Of a stretch of DNA of 64,000 bases, positions 24,691 to 34,363 are shown in pieces. This DNA comes from an uncultured Bacillota bacterium (GTDB lineage: Bacteria > Bacillota > Clostridia > Lachnospirales > CAG-274). Under the pieces are notes generated by a model. The model was not told the origin of the DNA, searched no databases, and saw nothing but the letters and a program-made list of their open reading frames with translations. The position numbers and the translations under genes are program-made. How positions within the stretch are numbered: position 1 is the stretch's first letter; the number at the start of each line of letters is the position of its first letter. Where the stretch lies: contig CATZZP010000007.1 of NCBI GenBank assembly GCA_958426775.1, positions 33,730 to 97,729 of the forward strand, given 5' to 3'.

Positions 24691-25725
24691 ATGAGCTTTA
24701 TTAATGTGCGTAAAATACCAACTCCCGAAGAAATAAGACAGGAAACCCCCTGTACCGGAGAGCTTGCTGAAATTAAAGCTAAAAATGATAAGGAGATTGC
24801 TGATATTTTTACAGGCAAGTCTGATAAATTTATTGTACTTGTAGGTCCGTGTTCAGCTGACGATGAGGAGGCTGTATGCGACTATATGTGTAGACTTGCT
24901 GAGGTTAACAAGCAGATTAAGGACAAGCTTTTTCTTGTACCCAGAGTATATACAAACAAGCCTCGTACTACGGGTGACGGCTACAAGGGTATGCTTCATC
25001 AGCCTAATCCCGATAGCGAGCCTAATATGCTTGAGGGACTTTATTCTATCCGTCGTATGTATTTAAGGGTTATTAAGGAAACAGGTATGCCTCTTGCTGA
25101 TGAGATGCTTTATCCTTCAAATCTGCCCTTTGTAACAGATTTACTCTCCTACATAGCAATAGGTGCAAGAAGTGTTGAAAATCAACAGCATAGGCTTATT
25201 TCAAGTGCTATTGATGTACCTGTAGGTATGAAAAACCCTACAAGCGGTGACCTTTCCGTTATGTTTAACTCAATACATGCTGCACAGCGTCCACATAACT
25301 TCCTTTATAACGGCTATGAGATTAAAACAAGCGGTAATCCTCTTGCTCACGCTATTATGCGTGGCTCTGTAAACAAGCACGGTAACAGCATACCTAACTA
25401 TCACTATGAGGATTTAATAAGAGCAGATGCTATGTATAAAGCAGGCAAATATTTAAACCCTGCAATTATTGTAGATGCCAACCACGCAAACTCACAAAAG
25501 AAATTTTATGAACAGCCTCGTATTGTAAAGGAAATTCTTAATTCACGCAGATACAACCCTAATATTAAGCAGGTTGTAAAGGGTGTAATGATCGAAAGCT
25601 ATATTGAAGAGGGTAATCAACCCGTAGGTAGTGAAAACCATGTATACGGTAAGTCTATTACCGATGCTTGCCTTGGTTTTGAAGCTACAAAGGAGCTTTT
25701 ACTTTATATGGCAGAAAAAATTTGA
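24691..25725 (+). CDS. aroF: 3-deoxy-7-phosphoheptulonate synthase (class I, AroG/AroF type)
   Basis: DAHP synthase condenses phosphoenolpyruvate and erythrose 4-phosphate in the first step of the shikimate pathway. The 344 residues match the length of the class I-alpha enzymes (E. coli AroF/G/H). Motifs include VLVGPCSADDEEAV near residue 52, VPRVYTNKPRTTGDGYKG with the PEP-binding Arg and Lys residues, and DANHANSQKK near residue 265 with the metal-binding His. GGAGG precedes the ATG. It is a single gene ending at a strong terminator. The aromatic amino acid that inhibits it is unclear. Confidence 0.95.
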   Translation: MSFINVRKIPTPEEIRQETPCTGELAEIKAKNDKEIADIFTGKSDKFIVLVGPCSADDEEAVCDYMCRLAEVNKQIKDKLFLVPRVYTNKPRTTGDGYKGMLHQPNPDSEPNMLEGLYSIRRMYLRVIKETGMPLADEMLYPSNLPFVTDLLSYIAIGARSVENQQHRLISSAIDVPVGMKNPTSGDLSVMFNSIHAAQRPHNFLYNGYEIKTSGNPLAHAIMRGSVNKHGNSIPNYHYEDLIRADAMYKAGKYLNPAIIVDANHANSQKKFYEQPRIVKEILNSRRYNPNIKQVVKGVMIESYIEEGNQPVGSENHVYGKSITDACLGFEATKELLLYMAEKI

Positions 25726-25734
25726 ATCTAAATC

Positions 25735-25770
25735 AAAAAACGGAGCAATGTTCTTTCATTACTCCGTTTT
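25735..25770. terminator. Terminator between aroF and mecA
   Basis: AAAAAACGGAGCAATG and CATTACTCCGTTTT form a long stem with T or A runs on both sides, suited to the convergent genes. Confidence 0.75.
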
Positions 25771-25773
25771 CTG

Positions 25774-26412
25774 TTATAAATCAGCTAAAACTTCAACCGC
25801 CTTATTGGCTACAATTATCTCTGCATGCTCATCAAGGTATGCCCTTGTAACAGGATTGGAAATACACCTTGTGCCATACTCTGATACAAAAGCATCAAAT
25901 GCATCCGCAGACATATCTCCAATATCATTTACAAGCACAAGATAATACACGCCAAGTTCTTTATAAAGGGTACTTCTATTAAAATATATATCCTTCATAT
26001 GCCTGCAAAGCATTGTTACATTTTCCAGACTTTCAAAAGAATAAATTGTTACAGGGCTATTGTCAAAGGAGATTTCCTCAGGTTTATCCTCAACCTTCTT
26101 CCTTACAAAAAGCCTTTCGTTTAATGCACCCGGTATCATGTTTAAAGATTCACCGGGCGGTAAAGCCCCGGTAACCTTAGATAGTAGCAGCATTATCTCA
26201 TCATTGCCGAGAGGTACTGCCTCTATCATAATAGGCTGATTATCAGGCACAAAATCAAATTGATTTACGGCCGCCTCCATCATCTCTTTAAAAAATTCTC
26301 TTGATTTTTCGGTAGCATAGGCAAACTCGGTAAATTTAAGATTGCGTTCCTCCATATCCTTACGTGTAAGAACTACCTTAATTTGGGTATTACTGATTTT
26401 TTCTATCTTCAT
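25774..26412 (-). CDS. mecA: Adaptor protein MecA
   Basis: MecA is the adaptor that delivers substrates to, and helps assemble, the Clp unfoldase ClpC in Firmicutes. The 212-residue protein has the typical N-terminal domain (MKIEKISNTQIKVVLTRKDM), an acidic linker and a C-terminal domain with SLENVTMLCRHM and the conserved Y-L-V segment. It is alone on the minus strand. Its presence beside the separate ClpS/ClpA system earlier in the window shows two adaptor routes in one cell. ClpC itself is not in the window. Confidence 0.87.
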   Translation of the reverse strand: MKIEKISNTQIKVVLTRKDMEERNLKFTEFAYATEKSREFFKEMMEAAVNQFDFVPDNQPIMIEAVPLGNDEIMLLLSKVTGALPPGESLNMIPGALNERLFVRKKVEDKPEEISFDNSPVTIYSFESLENVTMLCRHMKDIYFNRSTLYKELGVYYLVLVNDIGDMSADAFDAFVSEYGTRCISNPVTRAYLDEHAEIIVANKAVEVLADL

Positions 26413-26513
26413 AATATCACAACCTTTAAAATAATTCCCTTATATATAGTATAAAGAATAATTTATCTTTTGTAAAGAGGAAAAGACTTAAAAAATTATG
26501 GTATCTTCTTTAT

Positions 26514-27857
26514 TTAACCTCTTCTCATAGCATTTAAAGCACTTAATTTCATAGCTCTCACAGCAGGCAGATAGCCTGAAATAAGACCTATAAAGCTTGA
26601 AAATGCCATTGCCGCCAAGCAAAGCCAAACAGGTATAACCGAGATATTTCCTCCCTCAACGCTTTGCATTTGAGATAAAAATGACAGACCTACATTATTC
26701 AAAATTGCAGATACGGCAAGACTTACCAAAACACCAATAAAGCCTCCCATAAAGCCTATAAGCACAGCCTCAAGCAAAAAAAGCTTTTTAATATCTTTAA
26801 GTCTTGCACCTATAACCTTCATAATGCCTATTTCTCTTGTTCTTTCATAAATAGACATAATCATTGTATTTGTTATGCCTATAGCAGCTACCAAAAGCGA
26901 AACAAAACCTATCGCACCAAGGAGAATTTGCAGGCTGCCTGCAATTTTTTTCATACCCGAAACAGAATCCATAGAGCTGTAAACCTCATAGCCTAAACTT
27001 TTCAGCTGTTCTGCAACCCCCTCTACGCTGTCAACATCAACACACTTAACATAGGCATTAGAATAACCCTTATTTTTTGATTTTGACAATTCTGTTTTAA
27101 CCTTTGATTGAGAGTCTGACTGCATATTATGCTTTTTTTGCTCCAGCTGAATTTTTTCAACTGCATCTATGGGCATTATAATATTGTATCCGTCACCGTA
27201 TTCCTCGCCGTATATTCCTACTGTCTTAATATTATAGGGCTTAATTGATTTATCTGCATTTCTGCCGGAAAAACCATGGTCGTAACTTAATTTCATCTTT
27301 TCATTCATTACATCCATAGGTTCTTCACTTCTGGCCCCATCACGATAAAATTTGTCCTGCTGTCCCTTTTTATAAAATGAGTATAAAAGCTCTGAACCGA
27401 AAACAACATTCATTGTCCCTTCGTCATCTGCGTTAAGGCTACGTCCCTGTGTTGCAATATAACCCATATCCTCCATTACGGCAGGGTCAATGCCCATTAC
27501 TGAAAATTCTCCGTAATATCTGCCGCATTGTACATACAAATAAGCATTCGCTATGGGAGTAGCAGATTTAACACCGTCAATTTTTTTAAAGTCGGATACT
27601 GTTTCCCTTGTAAGCTTCAGACTGCTGTCCTCAGATGCAGACTCATTCCAAAAATCAGGATTATAAACTTCAATTTTCGTTATATCCCCCATCTTCTCTA
27701 TTTGCTTGTTAAAACTTTCATTCATTGCAAGACCCAGAGATACCATAATTACAATTGCCGCTGTACCAATTATAACACCCAATACAGTAAGAAAGGTACG
27801 GATTTTTCGCTTTAACAGATTTTTGCAAGCCATTAATATAATATCTGTATTACTCAC
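26514..27857 (-). CDS. ABC transporter permease, MacB/FtsX family
   Basis: This 447-residue permease has one N-terminal transmembrane helix (FLTVLGVIIGTAAIVIMVSL), a large extracytoplasmic MacB-PCD domain of about 230 residues, and three C-terminal helices including the FtsX motif TREIGIMKVIGA. It starts eight bases before the stop of the upstream CARDB protein gene, so translation is coupled. With the ATPase at 29996 it would form a mechanotransmission-type exporter acting with the extracytoplasmic partner. The substrate is unknown. Confidence 0.92.
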   Translation of the reverse strand: MSNTDIILMACKNLLKRKIRTFLTVLGVIIGTAAIVIMVSLGLAMNESFNKQIEKMGDITKIEVYNPDFWNESASEDSSLKLTRETVSDFKKIDGVKSATPIANAYLYVQCGRYYGEFSVMGIDPAVMEDMGYIATQGRSLNADDEGTMNVVFGSELLYSFYKKGQQDKFYRDGARSEEPMDVMNEKMKLSYDHGFSGRNADKSIKPYNIKTVGIYGEEYGDGYNIIMPIDAVEKIQLEQKKHNMQSDSQSKVKTELSKSKNKGYSNAYVKCVDVDSVEGVAEQLKSLGYEVYSSMDSVSGMKKIAGSLQILLGAIGFVSLLVAAIGITNTMIMSIYERTREIGIMKVIGARLKDIKKLFLLEAVLIGFMGGFIGVLVSLAVSAILNNVGLSFLSQMQSVEGGNISVIPVWLCLAAMAFSSFIGLISGYLPAVRAMKLSALNAMRRG

Positions 27858-30006
27858 TTAATTCCCTTTCCCTTCTTCTCCTATGTATCGTTTTAACAGT
27901 TATCACAATAATTATAATAATTACAATAGCACCTACGCCTATACCCACAAAAAGAGGCACCTTACTGCCGTTATCTTCCTCAGGCATAGGCTCACTCATA
28001 TCCTCAAAGCCCTCTTCTATAGGCATAGGCTCACTTACATTTACGGTAAAATCCTGTATTTTTTCGTATTTTTCACCTGTGGAATCCTCATAGGAGATTA
28101 TAATCTGACCTGAGCTTGTACCTACATTAACAGGTATAATTGTACCGTCAAAGGTATCACTTGCTCCTGCCTCCAATGTTCCTGCATAATATGTTGCCTC
28201 GGCTGTATTAAAGCCTTCACCTACCACACGCACCATAACATTAGATAAAGTTACCTTGCCTGTATTGTACATATCAAAAACAATATTCATGCCCTCACCG
28301 CTAAAGCCGTCGGTAGGTACAATAATATCATTTGTTGTAAGCTCCGACTTTTGCTTAACGTTAATACCCACAAGCTCTGTTGTTTTATATTCGTTATACT
28401 CTGAGTCCTCATATTCAAAGTTTACATTTAATGTATAAGTTCTTGCATCGGCATCAGGTACCGTATACATACTAAAAGTATGACTAACCTCGCCTTTAGG
28501 CTTAATTTCATCAATATAAAATGTATTGGATGCCTTGTCCGGAGTAAAGACGTTGCCCTTTTTCTCCGTTTCCTCATCAACGGTAAGATATAGCTTAATG
28601 TTTTTAACTGCCTTTAAGGAATGAGTATTTTTAAAGGTCATATCAATATCAAAATTTTTGCCTGCCTCTACAATAACAGGATTACATTCATAACGGCTTA
28701 TAATAATTTTAGGAGTTGATGCCTTCTTTTCACCGTCTTCTCCCTCTGCTTCTTCTTCCTTTTCCGGATTGTAAACATTTACGCCGCTGTATTGAGTAAA
28801 CTTTCTTATTTCAGGTCCCTCTTCTGTTTTACCCCCTGTTTCGTATTCTATTTCAAAGCCTATGGGATAGTTCTGTGTTGATGCCTGAGCAGTAGGAGCA
28901 AAGTCAAATACAATACTTTCCTCAGCATTTACCTCCAAGCTTTTAATGTGTTTAACAGAGGTTGAACGAGGCACAACCGCATTTTCCTCATCGCCCTTAG
29001 CCGTAATAACTATATTGCTTGCATTGTTATCTCCCGTATTTTTAACGGTAAGCTTAACTGACAGCTTTTGACCTACTGAATATGTACCCATCGGCTCACT
29101 TGCAGTTACGGTTAAATCAGCCTTTGCATTACCGCTTACACCGGTTGCCGAAACATTTACATAGTAGCCAAACTCCTTTTCAACCCTTTCTCCCTCTCCG
29201 TTGTCATAGGAAAGCTTATATGCAAGGGGATAAGAGCCGTCCTTTATATCACTGTTTGCAACTATATTAAAGGTAAGCCTCTCCGTTTTACCTTTCTCAA
29301 AGGTTGCAAAGCTGTAGGTGCTGCTGCCGTTTTCCATACCTATTGCCTCTGCAGTAAGTCCGCTTAAAACCACCGTGACATTTTTGGCATCACAGTTGCC
29401 GTCATTTACCAATTCAGCAGAAAGCAAAGCATTTTCTCCCGGTGCTATTCTATCTGCAGAGCGTTCAAAATCTTTCATGGTAACGGAGGTATTTGCACTT
29501 TCTCCCTCAACCTTAATATAAATGGTATCCTGTCCCGTAAAATTGGTTTTATTATTTGCCGAAAAGGCGTAATTCAAAGTTAAGGGATACACTCCGCTTT
29601 TAGCATCCTTGTCAACTGTTATGTGCAGTTTAAGCTTCATTGTAGTAGTATTTTGAAGATAATACTTTACATTACTTTTGTCTAAAACCTCAACCGTGTA
29701 AGGTATATTACCGCCTGATGCAACAGGCTGAATAAGGATATTGTATGCATAAAACGGACTTACATTTTTAATTAAAACCTCAACATCCCTTTCTTCACCC
29801 TTGGCAAAGGATAATATACCGTCGCTTGACATTTTAAGCACCGGGTTTGGATCTACCTCCACACCCGGAGAAAAATAGTCCGTGTCATAATCGGTATCAA
29901 TATAGCTGTCATCACTGCCATCATCTTCTTCTGCATAGATATTTATGCTTGTACATATAAAAATATTAACCAAAATAAGTAATAATGCCAAAAATCTATT
30001 CTTCAT
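27850..30006 (-). CDS. Extracytoplasmic CARDB/COG1361-type protein anchored by a C-terminal helix
   Basis: This 718-residue protein starts at ATG 30006 behind GGAGGGAG and has a signal peptide (FLALLLILVNIFICTSINIYA). It then carries several repeats of about 110-130 residues with the CARDB-like beta-sandwich pattern of GD/N-A-N-I and DG.YPL segments (for example SGLTAEAIG, KNTGDNNASNI, NTGKVTLSNV). A single transmembrane helix near residue 690 (LFVGIGVGAIVIIIIIV) and a basic tail end it. It lies between the ATPase and permease genes and overlaps both, so it is probably a partner of the exporter. No enzyme motif is visible. Confidence 0.82.
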   Translation of the reverse strand: MKNRFLALLLILVNIFICTSINIYAEEDDGSDDSYIDTDYDTDYFSPGVEVDPNPVLKMSSDGILSFAKGEERDVEVLIKNVSPFYAYNILIQPVASGGNIPYTVEVLDKSNVKYYLQNTTTMKLKLHITVDKDAKSGVYPLTLNYAFSANNKTNFTGQDTIYIKVEGESANTSVTMKDFERSADRIAPGENALLSAELVNDGNCDAKNVTVVLSGLTAEAIGMENGSSTYSFATFEKGKTERLTFNIVANSDIKDGSYPLAYKLSYDNGEGERVEKEFGYYVNVSATGVSGNAKADLTVTASEPMGTYSVGQKLSVKLTVKNTGDNNASNIVITAKGDEENAVVPRSTSVKHIKSLEVNAEESIVFDFAPTAQASTQNYPIGFEIEYETGGKTEEGPEIRKFTQYSGVNVYNPEKEEEAEGEDGEKKASTPKIIISRYECNPVIVEAGKNFDIDMTFKNTHSLKAVKNIKLYLTVDEETEKKGNVFTPDKASNTFYIDEIKPKGEVSHTFSMYTVPDADARTYTLNVNFEYEDSEYNEYKTTELVGINVKQKSELTTNDIIVPTDGFSGEGMNIVFDMYNTGKVTLSNVMVRVVGEGFNTAEATYYAGTLEAGASDTFDGTIIPVNVGTSSGQIIISYEDSTGEKYEKIQDFTVNVSEPMPIEEGFEDMSEPMPEEDNGSKVPLFVGIGVGAIVIIIIIVITVKTIHRRRRERELSE

Positions 30007-30694
30007 AACTTTCTCCCTCCACGCTTTCAATTTTTCCGTCACGTATATGTATAATTACATCTGCATATGTCGATATTTCCAAATCATGAGTTACAATTAT
30101 TAAGGTTTGGTCATTCTCCCTTACCATACCCGTAATTAACTCCATCATTTCCGTTGTGGTTTTAGTATCAAGGTTGCCTGTAGGCTCATCTGCAAAAACT
30201 ACCTGCGGACTGTTAATAAATGCCCTTGCAATACTTACTCTTTGCTGTTGTCCTCCACTCATCTCCGACGGCTTATGATACATTCTTTCCTTTAAGCCCA
30301 CATCAGTAAGCATTTTCTTTGCTTGACTAAGTCTTTTGTATCTTTTCTCTTTTCTGAAAATAAGAGGCATTTCCACATTTTCAATTGCATTATAATCCTC
30401 TAAAAGATTATAGCTTTGAAACACAAAGCCTACATTTTTTTGTCTGAAATCCGCAAGCTCCCTTTCTGTCATTTTTTCAATATGCTTACCTTTAAAAATA
30501 ATTTCGCCTTTTGTAGGCTTTTCCAATCCTGCAAGCATATTAAGCAAGGTTGATTTACCTGAACCGGAGGTACCCAAAAGGCAATAAATTTTGCCCTTAA
30601 AAAAATCAAAGCTGATATTATCAAGAGCAACAACCTTTTCCTTGCCCATGGAATATACCTTCCGCAAGTCTTTAACGCTTATAATTATCTCCAC
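29996..30694 (-). CDS. ABC transporter ATP-binding protein (MacB/LolD type)
   Basis: This is the ATPase for the exporter operon, with 232 residues. Walker A is GTSGSGKSTLL near residue 40, the signature SGGQQQRVSIARA is intact, and Walker B runs VVFADEPTGN. It is the first gene of the three-gene operon, and its 3' end overlaps the start of the CARDB gene by about 11 bases. The sequence is close to LolD/MacB ATPases, which power extracytoplasmic work rather than bulk translocation in known cases. Confidence 0.93.
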   Translation of the reverse strand: MEIIISVKDLRKVYSMGKEKVVALDNISFDFFKGKIYCLLGTSGSGKSTLLNMLAGLEKPTKGEIIFKGKHIEKMTERELADFRQKNVGFVFQSYNLLEDYNAIENVEMPLIFRKEKRYKRLSQAKKMLTDVGLKERMYHKPSEMSGGQQQRVSIARAFINSPQVVFADEPTGNLDTKTTTEMMELITGMVRENDQTLIIVTHDLEISTYADVIIHIRDGKIESVEGESYEE

Positions 30695-30923
30695 TTTTGT
30701 CCTCCTTAAATTAAAATTACATAAATATTTTACTATATCAAACCATATTATTCATCTCATTTATATTGCAAATTTATTAAAATTTTTTTAATATTTGAAA
30801 TCAAAACCATAAACTGTGTTATTTTGCTTAAAATTCCGCTTTTATTTTACTTTAAACGACATATAATAATCTTGCCGAAAAAAATCGGCACGGATTTTTA
30901 AATTACAAGCGGGAGGTATTTTA

Positions 30924-31124
30924 ATGTCATCACGAAACAGAAAGGCTGTTCCCGAAGCAAAGGCGGCTTTAAACAGCTTTAAATATGAAATTGCAAATGA
31001 AATAGGTGTACCTTTAAAGAAAGGCTATAACGGCGACCTGACCTCTTACCAAAACGGCTCTGTAGGTGGTTATATGGTAAAAAAGATGATAGAGGAACAG
31101 AAAAAATATATGGCAGGTAAGTAA
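30924..31124 (+). CDS. Alpha/beta-type small acid-soluble spore protein
   Basis: SASPs coat the DNA of dormant spores and are degraded at germination. This 66-residue protein has the family core FKYEIANEIGVPL near residues 23-35, with the GPR protease cleavage site between the Glu and Ile of the EIA segment, and GYNGDLTSYQNGSVGGYMVKKMI. It has a GGGAGG ribosome binding site. The upstream -10-like CATATAATA at 30860 could be a sporulation promoter, but I do not find a matching -35. It is a single gene with its own terminator. Confidence 0.93.
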   Translation: MSSRNRKAVPEAKAALNSFKYEIANEIGVPLKKGYNGDLTSYQNGSVGGYMVKKMIEEQKKYMAGK

Positions 31125-31130
31125 ATAAAA

Positions 31131-31160
31131 TAAAGGTGCGGAAAAAACCGCACCTTTAAT
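31131..31160 (+). terminator. Terminator of the SASP gene
   Basis: TAAAGGTGCGG and CCGCACCTTTA form a stem around six A residues. Confidence 0.7.
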
Positions 31161-31222
31161 ACTTGTTTTATTAAATTATATATCAAATATAAAATTTATT
31201 AAGATTACATAAAGCTGTTTTA

Positions 31223-34200
31223 TTATTCCGTTACAGCTTTATTAGCAGCTTTCGCAGCTTTTCTTGCTTCTTTCTTTGCTTTCTTTCTTATCAAATGGTC
31301 AGTATACTTGGAATAAATCGCAGGTATAAGGAACAATGTAACCATGGTTGTAATACTAAGACCGAATACCTCTACAATAGCAAGTCCTCGCATCATTTCC
31401 GAACCGTCTGCATTTGAAATCATCATAGGTATCATAGCTATAACTGTTGTAAGGGTTGACATCATAACAGGTCTGAAACGTGAAGGACCTGAAATACGCA
31501 TTGCCTCTGTAGGATTCATTCCCTGTTCTCTTACAAGGAGGTTTGCGTAGTCAACAAGTACAATAGCGTTATTAACACCAACACCCAGAAGCACGATAAG
31601 TGCTATAAGGCTTGTTACAGATATAGGCTCATTCATAACAAAGCAGCCTGCAAGAGCACCTGTCATACCTACAGGTAAAGAACAAATAATAATCAAAGGA
31701 TAAGTAAGCGATTCAAACTCTGCCGCCATAACCATATAAAGCATAAATGCACCTACTACCAAAGCAAGGATAAGACTGGAGAAGGTATCAACCATCTCCT
31801 CATCCATACCGCCGTAGTTCCATGTAATACCTGTAGGCAGGTTATAGTTTTCAAGCATAGCATTTATATGATTTTTTGCTTCTGTAGCTGTAGTTGTATC
31901 ATAGTTAGCCGTAACTGTCACATACCTTGTTTGGTCATTTCTGGAAATAGAGGTAGGAACTTCTTCTGTGTAAATTTCCGCTATATCCGCCAAAGGTATA
32001 GATGAGCCCATAGCAGTCGGAATAAGTATACTTTCCACATCGGAAAGATATTGTATCTTATTTTCATCCTGCATAATTCTTATATCATACTCATCGTCAT
32101 TAATCTTATAGGTTGTAGGAGTTGAGCCTGTAATATCGGTTCTGAGCATAGCTGCAACATTTGCGGCGGATATTCCGTAAATTGTTGCTTTATCTCTGTC
32201 AATTCTGATAGTTGTCTGAGGTGCTGCCTCTTCAAGTGAGGTAGTAACATCAGATAAACCAGGAACCTCTCTTACTGTCTGTGCAAAGTCATCAGCAACC
32301 TTTTTAAGCTCATCATTATTATCACCGTAAATATCAATTTCAAGACCTGATGATGCATATGAGCCCATAGCAGAGGTAGATGCCGTAACCGTAATATCTG
32401 CACCCGCTATATCGTTTACCATCTTACGCATTTCGGTTGCAATTTCCTTAGAGCTTCTATCTCTCTCTGTTTTAGATACCATTTTAACGGTAATTGTTGC
32501 ACTGTCACTGCTGGCACCCATGAGGGCTGACATTTCAGCACCGCCTCCCATGGTTATGGATATGTCGGTTTTTTCAGGTATATTTTCAAACCTTTCGGCA
32601 ACTTTTAATGCCATTTTTTCAGTTTCTTCTATTTTAGTACCCTTAGGCATATCAACGGTAACTATTACCTCGCCCTGGTCAGCATCAGGCATAAACACAA
32701 AGTCAAGCATTGATGCAAAGCTACCAAAAAATATAGTCAGTGCAATTCCCAAAGCTATTGTAATTGTACGGTGTGAAAGAGCCTTGTTAAGCAACATACC
32801 GTAGCCTTTTCTTACACCTTCAATAAAATTAGAGATTATATCGAAAAATTTACCGATAATTGTTTTTGCTGGCTTTCTTTCAATATCCTCAGGTGTAAGC
32901 AAAAGATAGCATGCCATTGGCACAAAGGTAAGAGCAACAACTACAGAGGATACAACTGAGAATATAATTGTAAGGCAGAAGTCGTCAAATAATTCTGCAG
33001 CCGTACCACCTAAAAAAGTAATAGGAAGGAAAACTACAACATTTGTAAGGGTAGATGCAATAACTGAGTTAGTAACCTCTCTTGCACCCTCTGTTGATGC
33101 CTCAAATCGGTCAATGCCCTTTTCAAGCTTCTGGAATATACTTTCAAGCACAACAATCGAGTTATCAACAAGCATACCTACACCGATTGTAAGACCGCCC
33201 AAGCTCATCATATTGAAGTTTACACCGCAAAGCTTCATTGCCGCAAATGTAAACACTACCGATGTAGGCATAGCAACAGCTGTAATAAATGTTGACTTAA
33301 AGTTTCTTAAGAATATATAAAGAATAACTACCGCCAATAAAGCACCCTGTATAAGGGAGTCTACAACATTTGAGAGAGCATCTCTGATATAATCGGCAGG
33401 ATCTGTAATAACCATAAATTCAATATTAGGATATTCTGCTCTAAGCTCATCAAGCTCTTTAAGAATACCGTCCGATACATTTACCGTATTTGCAGTAGAC
33501 TGCTTTGCCGCCGAAATGCTAAGACTGGTTTTACCGTTTGTATATGCAACACTTGAGGTATCGGTAAAATCCTCATAAATATCGGCTATATCACTAAGTC
33601 TTATTATTGCACCCGTACTTGTTGAAATAGGTAATTTTTTTATTTCTTCAATACTTTCATACTCACCCTTTACACGTAAGGTAAGATCTTTATTACCTTG
33701 CCTGATTGTACCTAAAGGAGTATTAAGGTTTTCAGATGAAATAATACCCGCAATACCGCTTTCGGAAAGTCCGTAGCTTCTTATTTTTTCCTGGTCAAGA
33801 ACAACCTTAATTTCTTTTTCACTACCGCCTGTAACGCTTACTGAACCAACGCCGTTTACACGCTCCAAGCGAGGCACAATTTCTTCATCAATAATAGCCT
33901 TTACCTCACTTGCATCCTTGCCCTCCATAGCCGCACTTATGTACATTGATGCCATAGAATTAATATCAATCTGTACAATCATAGGCTCTTCTGCATCATC
34001 AGGCAATGTAGATTTTATAAGGTCAACCTTTTCACGAACATCCTGTGCAGCACTATCTATATCTTTATCACTTGTAAACTGAATCATTACAAGTGACATA
34101 CCGTTTGATGAGGTCGACTCTAAGGTATCCAAACCGCTGACAGAAGAAACTGCCTTTTCAATAGGCTTTGTTATAAGCTGTTCAACTTCCTCCGGACCTG

Positions 34201-34360
34201 CACCGTCATAGCTTGTCATTACAAGAGCAACCGGTACATTCATATTAGGCATAAGATCCATTTCAAGGGTTGCCATACCTAAAATACCAAAGCTCATGCA
34301 GATAAGGATAGCCATAAATGTTGCAACAGGTCGTTTAACACAAACCTTTGATATACCCAT
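31223..34360 (-). CDS. RND efflux transporter, AcrB/HAE1-like inner membrane pump
   Basis: This is a proton-driven resistance-nodulation-division pump of 1045 residues, the normal length for the HAE1 group. It has two repeats of one helix, a large loop and five or six helices: the N-terminal VKRPVATFMAILICMSFGILGM, GGLTIGVGMLVDNSIVVLE in helix 4 (with the Asp pair area of the proton relay), and LLGVGVNNAIVLVDYANLL in the second half. RND pumps with an MFP partner are typical of Gram-negatives and less usual in monoderm Clostridia. It is the last gene of marR-mfp-rnd. Confidence 0.93.
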   Translation of the reverse strand: MGISKVCVKRPVATFMAILICMSFGILGMATLEMDLMPNMNVPVALVMTSYDGAGPEEVEQLITKPIEKAVSSVSGLDTLESTSSNGMSLVMIQFTSDKDIDSAAQDVREKVDLIKSTLPDDAEEPMIVQIDINSMASMYISAAMEGKDASEVKAIIDEEIVPRLERVNGVGSVSVTGGSEKEIKVVLDQEKIRSYGLSESGIAGIISSENLNTPLGTIRQGNKDLTLRVKGEYESIEEIKKLPISTSTGAIIRLSDIADIYEDFTDTSSVAYTNGKTSLSISAAKQSTANTVNVSDGILKELDELRAEYPNIEFMVITDPADYIRDALSNVVDSLIQGALLAVVILYIFLRNFKSTFITAVAMPTSVVFTFAAMKLCGVNFNMMSLGGLTIGVGMLVDNSIVVLESIFQKLEKGIDRFEASTEGAREVTNSVIASTLTNVVVFLPITFLGGTAAELFDDFCLTIIFSVVSSVVVALTFVPMACYLLLTPEDIERKPAKTIIGKFFDIISNFIEGVRKGYGMLLNKALSHRTITIALGIALTIFFGSFASMLDFVFMPDADQGEVIVTVDMPKGTKIEETEKMALKVAERFENIPEKTDISITMGGGAEMSALMGASSDSATITVKMVSKTERDRSSKEIATEMRKMVNDIAGADITVTASTSAMGSYASSGLEIDIYGDNNDELKKVADDFAQTVREVPGLSDVTTSLEEAAPQTTIRIDRDKATIYGISAANVAAMLRTDITGSTPTTYKINDDEYDIRIMQDENKIQYLSDVESILIPTAMGSSIPLADIAEIYTEEVPTSISRNDQTRYVTVTANYDTTTATEAKNHINAMLENYNLPTGITWNYGGMDEEMVDTFSSLILALVVGAFMLYMVMAAEFESLTYPLIIICSLPVGMTGALAGCFVMNEPISVTSLIALIVLLGVGVNNAIVLVDYANLLVREQGMNPTEAMRISGPSRFRPVMMSTLTTVIAMIPMMISNADGSEMMRGLAIVEVFGLSITTMVTLFLIPAIYSKYTDHLIRKKAKKEARKAAKAANKAVTE

Positions 34361-34363
34361 TTA

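Noticed and set aside
30790..30923. Sigma-G promoter for the SASP gene
   Set aside because: CATATAATA fits a -10 box, but no matching -35 sequence is found at the proper distance.
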